Virus record (IMG/VR): IMGVR_UViG_3300042294_004657
Location: 1 to 26,935 of that record
DNA length: 26,935 nt
Source of the DNA: a virus
Direction: 5' to 3' (one strand)
Positions within the stretch are counted from its first letter, which is position 1. Each line of letters begins with the position of its first letter. Under the pieces are notes generated by a model. It saw nothing but the letters and a program-made list of their open reading frames with translations. It was not told the DNA's origin and made no database searches. Made by a program: the position numbers and the translations under genes. Below, piece after piece: positions 1-6,550 of the stretch.

Positions 1-1
1 G

Positions 2-451
2 CCGGACTTCGAGGCCTTCAAAGTGCGGCCTGGCACGTCGAATAAAGTCTATTCGAAAACAGGCACCGTGGACGACTCGGGGCACACGCTTTTCACCACC
101 ACACCCTACCCGACCTCCATCGAAGCAACGCGCACGCTCTCCGCCCGCGTCCACGCCAGCACTTACCTCTACTTCTGCGCCAGCCTTCCCGCCAGTTCGC
201 GATTTTCCACCGAAGTGACCGGCCAAAACCCGCGCAAGCTGTCCGATGAAATTGTAGTGACCGGTCGCTTTGCAGACGGCGGAGAAACCGTCATCACCTA
301 CCGCAGCTACGCCAGTGCCCCGGCCAACGTCCAGGCAGCCATCGACCTCGACATCCGCGACAGCGTGGAAGGGTTTGATGCCAATGAGATCGAAGGCACC
401 CCGTGGTTTGAATGCAGCGATCAAGTCGTCCGCGGGTACGAGGAAGCCTGA
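2..451 (+). CDS. Partial phage protein, tail-region, unknown function (5' end outside window)
   Basis: The reading frame is open from base 2 to the TGA at 449-451 with no stop upstream, so the gene enters from outside the window; an in-frame GTG at 23 exists but nothing marks it as the real start. The visible ~149 residues have mixed alpha/beta composition, no transmembrane segment and no motif I recognise. It is followed after two bases by the next gene, and both precede a long tail/adhesin-like gene, so a role in the tail or baseplate is inferred from position only. Confidence 0.6.
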   Translation, partial: PDFEAFKVRPGTSNKVYSKTGTVDDSGHTLFTTTPYPTSIEATRTLSARVHASTYLYFCASLPASSRFSTEVTGQNPRKLSDEIVVTGRFADGGETVITYRSYASAPANVQAAIDLDIRDSVEGFDANEIEGTPWFECSDQVVRGYEEA

Positions 452-453
452 GC

Positions 454-876
454 ATGAAGCCGCTCCCCGAGATACCGCCCGGCCCCGAGGCATGGAAACG
501 CTTTGCAGCCGGGGTGCTCGCCGCCCTCCGCGCCCGCACCCCGCTCCGCAGCCCCACCGCCGAGATCGACGAAAAAAACGATGGCTTTTTCGTTCTGCCC
601 AAAATCCCCGCAGCCCGCCGCCTCGTCTCCCCGCTGTTCTTCGTCACCGCCAATATCACCGTTTCCCCGCTCGGCTACGCCACCATCACCATCCCAGCCC
701 CGGGCGTCGCCGACCACACCCCCATCGCCATCGAAACCGGCTCAGCCACGCCCAGCCAGGTCATCTTCACTCAGCAATACGTCTCCGGGGAAAACATCAC
801 CGTTCGCGTCTATAACCCCAACACCGTCACCACCTACACTCTGGCCGATCGCATCTCCGCCCGCGCCCTCCTTTGA
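454..876 (+). CDS. Hypothetical phage protein (140 aa), tail-region
   Basis: Starts at ATG 454, two bases after the previous stop, and ends at TGA 874-876. The C-terminal half (about residues 60-135) is rich in short beta strands alternating with Thr, Val and Pro, with phrases such as ANITVSPLGYATITIP and GENITVRVYNPN, which suggests a small beta-sandwich like those in virion decoration or tail-tip proteins. I do not recognise the family. Its neighbours (unknown tail-region gene upstream, adhesin-like gene downstream) support a virion role by context. An overlapping frame on the other strand runs through here but looks like a GC-rich shadow. Confidence 0.6.
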   Translation: MKPLPEIPPGPEAWKRFAAGVLAALRARTPLRSPTAEIDEKNDGFFVLPKIPAARRLVSPLFFVTANITVSPLGYATITIPAPGVADHTPIAIETGSATPSQVIFTQQYVSGENITVRVYNPNTVTTYTLADRISARALL

Positions 877-891
877 CACCCTTTCCCCCGC

Positions 892-2433
892 GTGAAGCAC
901 CACCTCAACCGCCAGCGCCAGCGCAACGTCCTCGGCCTGAATAACCCCGCCGACGTGACCCTCCGCGAGGTCAAGCGCGGCGACAATTCCACCTTCGAGG
1001 TGATCGTCTGCGACGACTTCGGCGCCGCCGTCGAGCTGGATGCCACCCTCACCCTCACCGACTTCCGCTTCACGGCCAAAGTCGTGGGCGCGCTCGGGGC
1101 GGAAAGCGCCATCGTCAGCGCCACGAGTTACACCAAGACCGGCACGGGCAGCGCCACCGTCTATACCCTCGCCCCGGCATTCACCGGCACCGCGCTCGGC
1201 GATCTCTTCCCCACCGGCGGCACCCAGCGCACGCCCGCCGATGCCACCGCCCGGCTCGCGCTCACCGGCCTGCTCGTCAACGCCGTGGTGCGCCAAGTGG
1301 ACACCGGCGAATACTGGATGCTCACCAATGCCGCCGCGCCATCCAGCGCCGCGAGCTGGTCGCTGGAGGAGGCCCGCGAGAACTACGTCGATCTCGCCGG
1401 TGAGTTCGAATACGTCCTCGATGGCAAGCAATTCAGCTACCCCACCTTCACCCTCCGCGTGTGGGACGATGTGAGCAAAGGCAACGAGACCACCTCCGGC
1501 GCGTTGCCCGTGTCCAACGCCTTCGTGGGACTCGCCCTCACCGCCTTCACCGGCGGCGGCAGCACGGCTCTCGACGGCCTCGACATCACCGGCTTCCCCG
1601 TGGGCTCGATCGTGCAGATGGTCGCGAGCAGCGAGGGCGCGCTGAGCTCCTGGCAGCTCACCGCCCCGGCTGCGATCACCGCCAATACCGTCGCCAACCC
1701 CACCGTCGTCACCAGCGCCGCGCACGGACTCCCGGCGGGCACCACGGACATCGTCATTGGCGGCAGCAACAGCACACCCACGATCGACGGCGCGCGCACC
1801 GCCACCTACATCGGCGCGAACACCTTCAGCGTCCCCGTCAACGTCACCGTCGCCGGCACCAGCGGCTACTGGGGCCCCGCCGAAAACGCCGCCGCCGGCA
1901 TCGTCCGCCCGGACACAAATTACCTCGGCCGCTACTGGACCCGCATCTCGCCGACCAGCGGACGCGCATCCCTGTCCGGCAACGTCACGCGCACCAGCGA
2001 CGCCACGCTGACAAACACCGGACTTTCCGCACTCGATGTGCCAGTGGTGGCGGGCGAGCGGTATCGGATCGAATACACCGTGCAGTGGAGCATCGCCGGG
2101 GTGACCAGCGGCGCGCAGTTCGGCCTCGAATACCCGGCTCACACAGCCGCCGCATGTCAGATTGAAGGACTGGTGTTTGAAGGTGGCGCGCCCCTAGCCT
2201 ATGACACCTTAACAGGAGCCGCGTTTGCGGATGCCTACAACAACAGCGGAAGCGGCGCGCCGTTGGTCCAAGTAACAACGTCTGCCGCCGACGATTTCGG
2301 CAACGTCACATTGGTCTTCGACATCATTCCATCGGCATCCGGCACGGTGAAGCTGCTCGCCGGGCAGTACGCTTCTTCTGGCAACGTGCTGACCATCTAC
2401 CGCATGACCTCCGTGAACTGGGTGAAATTCTAG
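892..2433 (+). CDS. Tail fibre / baseplate receptor-binding-like protein (513 aa)
   Basis: Starts at GTG 892, exactly 10 nt after a TTTGACACCC motif that includes the previous stop; no good purine-rich ribosome site is seen. The N-terminal ~150 residues (LREVKRGDNSTFEVIVCDDFGA followed by a Thr/Val-rich beta region) resemble BppU-type upper baseplate N-domains that attach tail adhesins. Around residues 255-320 there is an AHGLPAGTTDIVIGGS...GANTFSVPV segment typical of the small beta repeat often labelled ubiquitin-activating E1 FCCH-like in phage tail proteins. The C-terminal ~160 residues read as a lectin-like jelly roll (RYRIEYTVQWSI, AFADAYNNSG). The family is inferred; a host-recognition role follows from architecture and from lying just before the lysis genes. 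Confidence 0.6.
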   Translation: MKHHLNRQRQRNVLGLNNPADVTLREVKRGDNSTFEVIVCDDFGAAVELDATLTLTDFRFTAKVVGALGAESAIVSATSYTKTGTGSATVYTLAPAFTGTALGDLFPTGGTQRTPADATARLALTGLLVNAVVRQVDTGEYWMLTNAAAPSSAASWSLEEARENYVDLAGEFEYVLDGKQFSYPTFTLRVWDDVSKGNETTSGALPVSNAFVGLALTAFTGGGSTALDGLDITGFPVGSIVQMVASSEGALSSWQLTAPAAITANTVANPTVVTSAAHGLPAGTTDIVIGGSNSTPTIDGARTATYIGANTFSVPVNVTVAGTSGYWGPAENAAAGIVRPDTNYLGRYWTRISPTSGRASLSGNVTRTSDATLTNTGLSALDVPVVAGERYRIEYTVQWSIAGVTSGAQFGLEYPAHTAAACQIEGLVFEGGAPLAYDTLTGAAFADAYNNSGSGAPLVQVTTSAADDFGNVTLVFDIIPSASGTVKLLAGQYASSGNVLTIYRMTSVNWVKF

Positions 2434-2458
2434 CAGTAAAAACCAACCAACCAACACC

Positions 2459-2788
2459 ATGAGCATCATCGAATACATCATCGTCCCTCAACCCACCCCG
2501 GCAAACCTCGCCGCCGCCATCACGTCCAAAGCCACCGGCCTCGCGGCCCAGGGTCGCGCGGCATTCCCGGTCGCAAACCTCAAAGACTCGTCGCTTTTTG
2601 GAGAATCCGAGCCCGGCAACGCGGCTATCGCGGTCGTTCAGGACGAAGTGCCAAACCTCCTCGGGCTGCTGGATTACGCGCTGGGCAGCTCCGCGCCCGA
2701 AGTGAACGCAGCTATCGCCGCGCAGATTCACGCGCTGGAGGCGTTGAACGCAGCTATCGCCGCGCAGATTCACGCGCTGGAGGCGTGA
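2459..2788 (+). CDS. Small phage protein with duplicated C-terminal 14-residue repeat (109 aa)
   Basis: Starts at ATG 2459 immediately after a CCAA-repeat leader (2441-2458) and has no purine-rich ribosome site. The first ~80 residues are unremarkable. The end carries NAAIAAQIHALEA twice, encoded by a perfect 42-bp tandem duplication (2703-2744 and 2745-2786), a probable short helical or coiled-coil segment. The stop TGA at 2786-2788 overlaps the GTG start of the next gene, so the two are probably translationally coupled. Function unknown; position between the adhesin and the lysis genes fits a tail-fibre accessory or lysis-module protein. Confidence 0.6.
   Translation: MSIIEYIIVPQPTPANLAAAITSKATGLAAQGRAAFPVANLKDSSLFGESEPGNAAIAVVQDEVPNLLGLLDYALGSSAPEVNAAIAAQIHALEALNAAIAAQIHALEA
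2703..2786 (+). repeat. Perfect 42-bp tandem duplication
   Basis: Two identical 42-bp copies, 2703-2744 and 2745-2786, lie head to tail in the 3' end of the preceding small gene and keep the frame (14 codons each). The second copy ends at the base that begins the stop codon, so repeat number can change by slippage without disturbing the overlap with the next start. Confidence 0.95.
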
Positions 2789-3168
2789 TTCTCGCGCAGA
2801 TCGACACCGTCCTCTCCGCGGTGGACAAAGCCTCCGCCTCCTCGGACCGCTGGCTTTTCCTCCTCGCCCTCGCCATCATCATCCTCGGCGGCGTGGCCGT
2901 CATCCGCTACCTCGTGGCCTCGCTGGAGCGGAAGGACGCCACGCACGCCGCGGCGTGGGCCACCCAGAGCGCCGAGCACGCCAAGGAAAGGCTGGAATGG
3001 AAAATCTCGCTGGAGGAGGCCAAGAGCGGATTCCTCAACGCCCTCAAAGAGCAGCGCGATGAGTTTCGCGCCGAGCTTTCGCTTGAACGCGCCGCGACCT
3101 CCAAGATGGCGCAGACCGTGGAAAGCCTCGCCCGCCAGCTCGCAGGCTGCTCGTCCGCCGCCGGATAG
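2785..3168 (+). CDS. Membrane-anchored coiled-coil protein, candidate i-spanin (127 aa)
   Basis: Starts at GTG 2785 in a GTGA overlap with the previous stop. Residues ~22-45 form one hydrophobic transmembrane span (WLFLLALAIIILGGVAVIRY), followed by a long charged helical region (~48-120, with ERLEWKISLEEAKSG and EQRDEFRAELSLERA) that should form a coiled coil, and a short tail ending CSSAAG. One N-terminal anchor plus a periplasmic coiled coil is the layout of Rz-type inner-membrane spanins, which together with an outer-membrane lipoprotein fuse the membranes in the last step of lysis. A candidate lipoprotein partner is at 4318-4440. Spanins are poorly conserved in sequence, so this rests on topology and position. 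Confidence 0.6.
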   Translation: MILAQIDTVLSAVDKASASSDRWLFLLALAIIILGGVAVIRYLVASLERKDATHAAAWATQSAEHAKERLEWKISLEEAKSGFLNALKEQRDEFRAELSLERAATSKMAQTVESLARQLAGCSSAAG

Positions 3169-3190
3169 CCTTTGACACCCCGCCAACGGC

Positions 3191-3613
3191 ATGACCAACT
3201 GGCGCACCTCCCTCACGGCCTTTCTCGCGGCCATCACCTCCGCCCTCACCCTCGCCGCCGCCTTGCCCGCACAGCTTGGCGATCTTTCCACGATCATCCC
3301 CGAGGAGTGGAAGCCGCTCATCATCAAGATCGGCATCGTCTCAACCATCCTGCTCAGGGTCATCAACGGTCTCGTCGCCAAGGATCGCGTCGTCTCCGGC
3401 AACGGTACCTTCGCCGCCCCGACCATCGTCAATGACGGCTCCGGGAAGAACGTCTTCCCGCTCATCCTCGCGTGCGGCCTCGCCCTCGGCACCACCGCCT
3501 GCTCGTCCCTCGACCGCTACGAGCGCAGCTACGGCCTCCAGTATGAGGACGCCAGCGGACGCCACATCGGCGGCACCGTCCGCCTCGCCCCGCGCGCCGG
3601 CCTCGCCAAGTAA
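3191..3613 (+). CDS. Holin-like membrane protein with internal lipoprotein-like segment (140 aa)
   Basis: Starts at ATG 3191, 10 nt after a TTTGACACCC motif (3171-3180). Residues ~7-26 (SLTAFLAAITSALTLAAALP) and ~42-62 (PLIIKIGIVSTILLRVINGL) are two hydrophobic segments, a holin-like N-terminal half. A third hydrophobic stretch at ~88-103 (VFPLILACGLALGTTAC) followed by SSL and a short polar tail looks like a lipoprotein signal placed in the middle of the chain; no in-frame ATG, GTG or TTG lies directly before it. Its neighbours are the spanin-like and endolysin genes, so a pore-forming role in lysis is likely. Whether the C-terminal part is a separate functional unit is open. Confidence 0.6.
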   Translation: MTNWRTSLTAFLAAITSALTLAAALPAQLGDLSTIIPEEWKPLIIKIGIVSTILLRVINGLVAKDRVVSGNGTFAAPTIVNDGSGKNVFPLILACGLALGTTACSSLDRYERSYGLQYEDASGRHIGGTVRLAPRAGLAK

Positions 3614-3627
3614 CTCCGCCGCCGCCT

Positions 3628-3705
3628 ATGAACACCCTCCTCCTTTTCGCCCTCGGCCTGCTCGGCATCGCCACCCTCGCCGCCGCGTGGGTGCGAAAAG
3701 GCTGA
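3628..3705 (+). CDS. 25-aa single-span membrane peptide in lysis module
   Basis: A very short gene, ATG 3628 to TGA 3703-3705, encodes 25 residues that are almost wholly one hydrophobic span (MNTLLLFALGLLGIATLAAA) ending in the positive tail WVRKG. It lies 14 nt after the holin-like gene and one base before the endolysin ATG, so it fills the gap exactly and is probably translated with its neighbours. It could be a holin partner or antiholin. It is too short for sequence-based family assignment; support comes from fit, composition and location. Confidence 0.45.
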   Translation: MNTLLLFALGLLGIATLAAAWVRKG

Positions 3706-3706
3706 C

Positions 3707-4321
3707 ATGGAGATCGCCAACCAATGGCTCGCCGGCGTGCCGCGCCGCGAGATCCCCGGCGGGCTCCCGATGAGCATCCGCCGCTGCCTCGTCATCCACT
3801 TCACCGCCGGGGCCACGGGTGCTTCGAGCATCGCCTTCTGGAAAACGGCCGCGGCCAAGGGAGCATGCGCGCACCTCGTCATCGAGCGCGATGGCACCGT
3901 CATCCAGTGCCGCCGATTCGACCGCACCTGCGGGCACGCCGGGGTCTCCCGCTGGCGCGACCCAAAAACCGGCACGCTCCACACCGGCGCGAACAGCTTC
4001 TCCATCGGCATCGAGCTGGCCAATGCCGGCAGCGACGACGGCGCGATCTCCTGGGCACGCAAGCAAGCCGGTTTCCGCAGCATCCACGCCCGCCACCCGA
4101 ACGGCGGCCCCGTGCAGGAATGGGAAGCCTACCCCGCCGCGCAGATCGCCGCCTGCACCGCCGTGGCCAAAGTCCTCGTCGCCTGCTACCAGCTCGACGA
4201 CATCACCGGCCACGACTGCATCGCCCCCGAGCGCAAGGACGATCCGGGCCCCGCCTTCCCCATGGCCGATCTCCGCGCCGCCTGCGGCTTCACCGGCCTC
4301 CCCGCCGTCCATCGCAAGTGA
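3707..4321 (+). CDS. Endolysin: N-acetylmuramoyl-L-alanine amidase (Amidase_2 / PGRP fold, 204 aa)
   Basis: Cleaves the amide bond between N-acetylmuramic acid and the stem peptide of peptidoglycan to release phage progeny. Residues ~25-185 match the zinc amidase (AmpD / T7 lysozyme) fold: LVIHFTAG gives zinc ligand H31, GHDCIAP gives H169, and KDDPGPAFP gives D179 as third ligand with K177 two residues before it. IGIELAN supplies the Glu (E103) equivalent to the catalytic Glu of AmpD, and HLVIERDGTVIQ is the conserved second strand. There is no signal peptide, so export would depend on the neighbouring holin-like protein. The stop overlaps the GTG start of the 40-aa lipoprotein gene. Length and motifs are typical. 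Confidence 0.92.
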   Translation: MEIANQWLAGVPRREIPGGLPMSIRRCLVIHFTAGATGASSIAFWKTAAAKGACAHLVIERDGTVIQCRRFDRTCGHAGVSRWRDPKTGTLHTGANSFSIGIELANAGSDDGAISWARKQAGFRSIHARHPNGGPVQEWEAYPAAQIAACTAVAKVLVACYQLDDITGHDCIAPERKDDPGPAFPMADLRAACGFTGLPAVHRK

Positions 4322-4440
4322 GGCTCTGGCACTTCATCCTCCTGAACGCCCTCGCCGCCCTGCTCATCGCCGGCTGCGCCGCGCGGCCCGTACGCACCTG
4401 GCAGGCCGACGAGACCTGGACCCACCTAGGCCACCCCTAG
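4318..4440 (+). CDS. 40-aa lipoprotein, candidate o-spanin (Rz1-like)
   Basis: GTG 4318 overlaps the endolysin stop (GTGA) and the frame ends at TAG 4438-4440. The 40 residues begin with a compact signal (MRLWHFILLNALAALL) ending in the lipobox LIAGC, then a short polar tail of ~20 residues (AARPVRTWQADETW...). A tiny outer-membrane lipoprotein directly after the endolysin is the hallmark of o-spanins; it would work with the coiled-coil membrane protein encoded at 2785-3168. In lambda the two spanin genes overlap, whereas here they are separated by the holin-like and endolysin genes. Assignment from lipobox, size and position. Confidence 0.6.
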   Translation: MRLWHFILLNALAALLIAGCAARPVRTWQADETWTHLGHP

Positions 4441-4661
4441 CGCACCGGCTTTCCCGCCGACTTCGCCGCATGGCAGACCACGCAAGTGCCGCCCCAGCGC
4501 CGCGGCGAGCAGTAGGCGCAATGCTCGCACGTCTTGCATCCAACCGAGGGCCGGTCGCCGCCCTGGCACTTCCCCACCACCCTCTTCACCCAGGGATCCT
4601 TGCCCGGCTCTGCGGCCGCCGCGGAAAGCGCCAGCGCGAGCAGCAGCGCGAGCGGTTTCAT
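4437..4661 (-). CDS. Secreted Cys-rich small protein with CxxC and CxxCH motifs (74 aa)
   Basis: Start at the reverse-strand ATG 4661-4659 is set by a strong upstream GGAGGTGA ribosome site and by the ATGA overlap with the upstream gene. Residues 1-~17 (MKPLALLLALALSAAAAEP) are a clear cleavable signal peptide. The mature ~57 residues hold seven cysteines: GKC, then GCKTCEHCAYC, then TCVVCH. The spacing suggests a metal (zinc or iron-sulfur) site; CVVCH also matches the c-type haem CxxCH pattern but one match in such a Cys-rich chain may be chance. Not a usual phage product. It ends head to head with the o-spanin-like gene (their last 4 bases overlap) and forms a two-gene unit with the secreted protein upstream. 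Function unknown. Confidence 0.6.
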   Translation of the reverse strand: MKPLALLLALALSAAAAEPGKDPWVKRVVGKCQGGDRPSVGCKTCEHCAYCSPRRWGGTCVVCHAAKSAGKPVR

Positions 4662-5110
4662 TTCACCTCCGCCGCGTAGCCGTCGAGCATCCGGTCGCCA
4701 AACGCGGTCGGGCAGTTCACCGCCGCACCTTTGCGCGCCACGATCTCCACAGGCATCCCCACCTTCAGATCCACGCCCGTCAGCCACACCAGCCCGTTGT
4801 CGCCCGGGATCGCCGTTTTCACGAGCAGCCCCGTCGCAGTGCGCTGCTGCACCGTGCCCCGCAGGATCACCGTGCCCGCCCGGGGCCCCGGCGCAGGCGT
4901 CGCCGGGGGCAGGTATCCAGGGGGATGGCGCGTGACGACAGAAGCCGGGCGCCCCAGCCCCGTGGCAGGTCGCTCCAGAGAGGTCGCGCCCGGCTTTGAA
5001 AGAGGGTGCGGCGTGGCTGGTGGCGGCGCGGCCGGCACCGGGAGCAGTTCAGGGTTTTGCGCACTCGCGGAGAAAACCAGCGCGCTCAGGAGGATGAGGA
5101 TCGTCTTCAT
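4658..5110 (-). CDS. Secreted Pro-rich protein with C-terminal beta domain (150 aa)
   Basis: Start chosen at the reverse-strand ATG 5110-5108 because the product then begins with a textbook signal peptide (MKTILILLSALVFSASAQNPE); an upstream in-frame ATG at 5131 would only add seven residues before it. Residues ~22-85 are a Pro/Ala-rich linker, likely extended. Residues ~85-150 (AGTVILRGTVQQRTATGLLVKTAI...VWLTGVDLKVGMPVEIVARKGAAV) look like a small OB-like or SH3-like beta barrel. The stop overlaps the next start (ATGA). It might be a secreted lysogenic-conversion gene (moron), since it is transcribed against the surrounding phage genes. I do not recognise a precise family. Confidence 0.55.
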   Translation of the reverse strand: MKTILILLSALVFSASAQNPELLPVPAAPPPATPHPLSKPGATSLERPATGLGRPASVVTRHPPGYLPPATPAPGPRAGTVILRGTVQQRTATGLLVKTAIPGDNGLVWLTGVDLKVGMPVEIVARKGAAVNCPTAFGDRMLDGYAAEVK

Positions 5111-5228
5111 GACGGTCGCCAGTAGCACCATCGCCGCGAGCCGTCACGCGAAATCACCGCGACGGCCCACCCGCAGGGGCGGTCGGGATCGGTGGTGAGG
5201 AAATGAGCGAGGCGTTGAAACGCGGCGG

Positions 5229-5561
5229 CTAGCAGCGCTTCTTCAACGGCTTTTTTGACTGGGCCTCGCTAGCCCGCGCCTCCTCAGCAACGCGCAGCAC
5301 GCTTAGGCGCTCCGTGGCGCACTCATCGGCAGTCGTGTGTTTCACCGCGCCGCCCAGCGCCGGGCGGCTCCGATTCCGCTTCGCATCGAGCATCACCACC
5401 ATATCGGGAACCGTGCGCAGGGATTCGTCTTCGATCATGTCGAGCACCGCGACCACGCACTGCTCCGCAAACGCATTCGGACTCCAGTTGAGCGCCGACG
5501 CATGGGGCTTCAACCGGTCGCCGACGGCGCTGGCAATCCGCAGGTTGAGGTAGGTGGACAT
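5229..5561 (-). CDS. Ribbon-helix-helix DNA-binding protein, candidate repressor (110 aa)
   Basis: Start taken at the reverse-strand ATG 5561-5559, where the chain begins directly with an RHH unit: strand TYLNLRI, helix SAVGDRLKPHASALN, turn WSPN, helix AFAEQCVVAVLDMIED (residues ~3-45). The last ~60 residues are polar and basic, ending KKPLKKRC, without a recognised domain. It is divergent from another RHH gene at 5648, and the intervening DNA has a 21-bp inverted repeat plus further TGACGC half sites, one of them just upstream of this start (5564-5570). A role as autoregulating repressor in the phage control region is likely by context; no cI-type HTH repressor is seen elsewhere in the window. 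Confidence 0.6.
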   Translation of the reverse strand: MSTYLNLRIASAVGDRLKPHASALNWSPNAFAEQCVVAVLDMIEDESLRTVPDMVVMLDAKRNRSRPALGGAVKHTTADECATERLSVLRVAEEARASEAQSKKPLKKRC

Positions 5562-5650
5562 TGTGACGCAAACAACATCGCACAGACTTTTTTTAAGAAA
5601 ACACAAAAAACCATTGGACATTGACGCGACATGACGCATTATGCGTCATG
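5562..5650. promoter_or_regulatory. Divergent control region with 21-bp palindromic operator
   Basis: The AT-richer 86-bp gap between two divergent RHH genes contains a perfect inverted repeat at 5630-5650: arms CATGACGCAT and ATGCGTCATG around one central T. Two more TGACGC half sites lie at 5564-5569 and 5622-5627. On the + strand TGGACA (5615-5620) and CATTAT (5637-5642) at 16-bp spacing form a passable sigma-70-like promoter whose -10 lies inside the palindrome, so binding there would block transcription. The downstream start codon (5648) lies in the palindrome itself. Palindrome is certain; promoter assignment is inference. Confidence 0.65.
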
Positions 5651-5860
5651 CACACGAAAAGAAGACCATCTGCTCCGCCGCAGAAATGCGAGATGCAGCC
5701 CTTGCCGGCTGCGACGGGGCGAAACAAGACGGTGGCGATTGACGAGGAGCTGCACGCGAGGCTGAAGGTCATCGCTGCGCAGGAGGGGAAGATGTTGCAG
5801 GCCCTCGTCGAATCGTTTCTCGAAAACACAGTCAAAGCCCGGGAGGAGGCCGGAGCATGA
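5648..5860 (+). CDS. Ribbon-helix-helix regulator (70 aa)
   Basis: Begins at ATG 5648, within the right arm of the palindromic operator, with almost no leader; a later in-frame ATG at 5693 would remove only a disordered basic stretch. Residues ~25-62 give an RHH unit: strand NKTVAID, helix EELHARLKVIAAQEG, helix KMLQALVESFLENTV. First gene of a + strand run of six small genes joined by ATGA overlaps. Facing the RHH gene at 5229-5561 across a shared operator, it is a candidate Cro-like or antitoxin-like partner in a lysis/lysogeny switch. RHH proteins also serve as antitoxins, but the next gene does not resemble a known toxin. Confidence 0.6.
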   Translation: MHTKRRPSAPPQKCEMQPLPAATGRNKTVAIDEELHARLKVIAAQEGKMLQALVESFLENTVKAREEAGA

Positions 5861-6126
5861 GAACCCTGCCCATCGCCCTCCCGGTTTTGAAGCATCAGCT
5901 TGCCCCGGAGGAAGAGACGTTTGTCATCGCTACCTGTCAGCACTACGAGAGCGATTGGGATGCCGCCCAGTCCGGCTGGTATGTCGAGGCAAACATTCAG
6001 CATCGCCCGACGCAGGAACCCCTCGCGAAACTGCAAGCCGGACCCTTTGCCACTCGTGCGCAGGCGCTCGGCGAGCTCGCGAAGCTGCTGACCAAGATCA
6101 CGACTGCGGAGGCGAAAAGAGCATGA
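5857..6126 (+). CDS. Hypothetical small early phage protein (89 aa)
   Basis: ATG 5857 overlaps the previous stop as ATGA. The chain has an N-terminal segment, a YVEANIQHRP beta stretch preceded by ESDWDAAQSGW, and a C-terminal helix (TRAQALGELAKLLTKITTAEAK). No signal, membrane span or known catalytic motif. It is the second gene of the early operon starting at the divergent control region. I do not recognise it; nothing in it suggests a toxin partner for the upstream RHH protein. Confidence 0.55.
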   Translation: MRTLPIALPVLKHQLAPEEETFVIATCQHYESDWDAAQSGWYVEANIQHRPTQEPLAKLQAGPFATRAQALGELAKLLTKITTAEAKRA

Positions 6127-6362
6127 CCACCTCCATGGAACGCACCGTTAAGGCCGTGGCCATGCAGGCCGACGAGACGGCTTTGGCTCTCACCTTCATG
6201 CTTCGTCGGCTCGCCGAAGCCAATGACTGCGAGGCGCTGCCGCCGGATTTCCTCGAACACCAGGAGGATCTAAAAAGCGCACGCGGCACCATCGACCGCG
6301 TCTCCGCCGCCCTCCGCGCCGCCCTGCCCGCGGCGCCGCTTTTCCAACCCAAAGCCCCATGA
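6123..6362 (+). CDS. Hypothetical helical early phage protein (79 aa)
   Basis: ATG 6123 overlaps the previous stop (ATGA). Mostly alpha-helical by composition (ERTVKAVAMQADETALALTFMLRRLAEAND, LEHQEDLKSARGTIDRVSAALRAAL) with a Pro-rich end. No recognised domain. Part of the same coupled operon; probably a small phage accessory protein. Confidence 0.5.
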   Translation: MTTSMERTVKAVAMQADETALALTFMLRRLAEANDCEALPPDFLEHQEDLKSARGTIDRVSAALRAALPAAPLFQPKAP

Positions 6363-6550
6363 CACCCATGCTCAGATACATCCCCAAGACCGAATGGCAG
6401 CTCGCGAGAGAGCGCGAAAAGCGCGACTTCCGCCGAGCGAAAAAGCTGACCCTTGTCGCCCTGGTGTGCCTTGGGTTTCTCGCCTACACCTGCGCGACAT
6501 CCCCCGAGGTGGCCGACTTCGCAGCCTTTCTGGCGGAGGTATGCAAGTGA
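6359..6550 (+). CDS. Small single-span membrane protein (63 aa)
   Basis: ATG 6359 overlaps the previous stop (ATGA). A basic N-terminal half (residues ~8-29, rich in Arg and Lys) precedes one hydrophobic span (LTLVALVCLGFLAYTCA, ~30-46) and a short C-terminal tail. Charge distribution predicts the N-terminus in the cytoplasm. Such early membrane peptides in phages can act in superinfection exclusion, but there is no direct evidence for that here. Confidence 0.5.
   Translation: MTPMLRYIPKTEWQLAREREKRDFRRAKKLTLVALVCLGFLAYTCATSPEVADFAAFLAEVCK

Noticed and set aside
742-2142. 466-codon reverse-strand open frame in the tail gene region
   Set aside because: It crosses the end of one gene and most of the adhesin-like gene; translation is Gly/Ala/Arg-rich without motifs.
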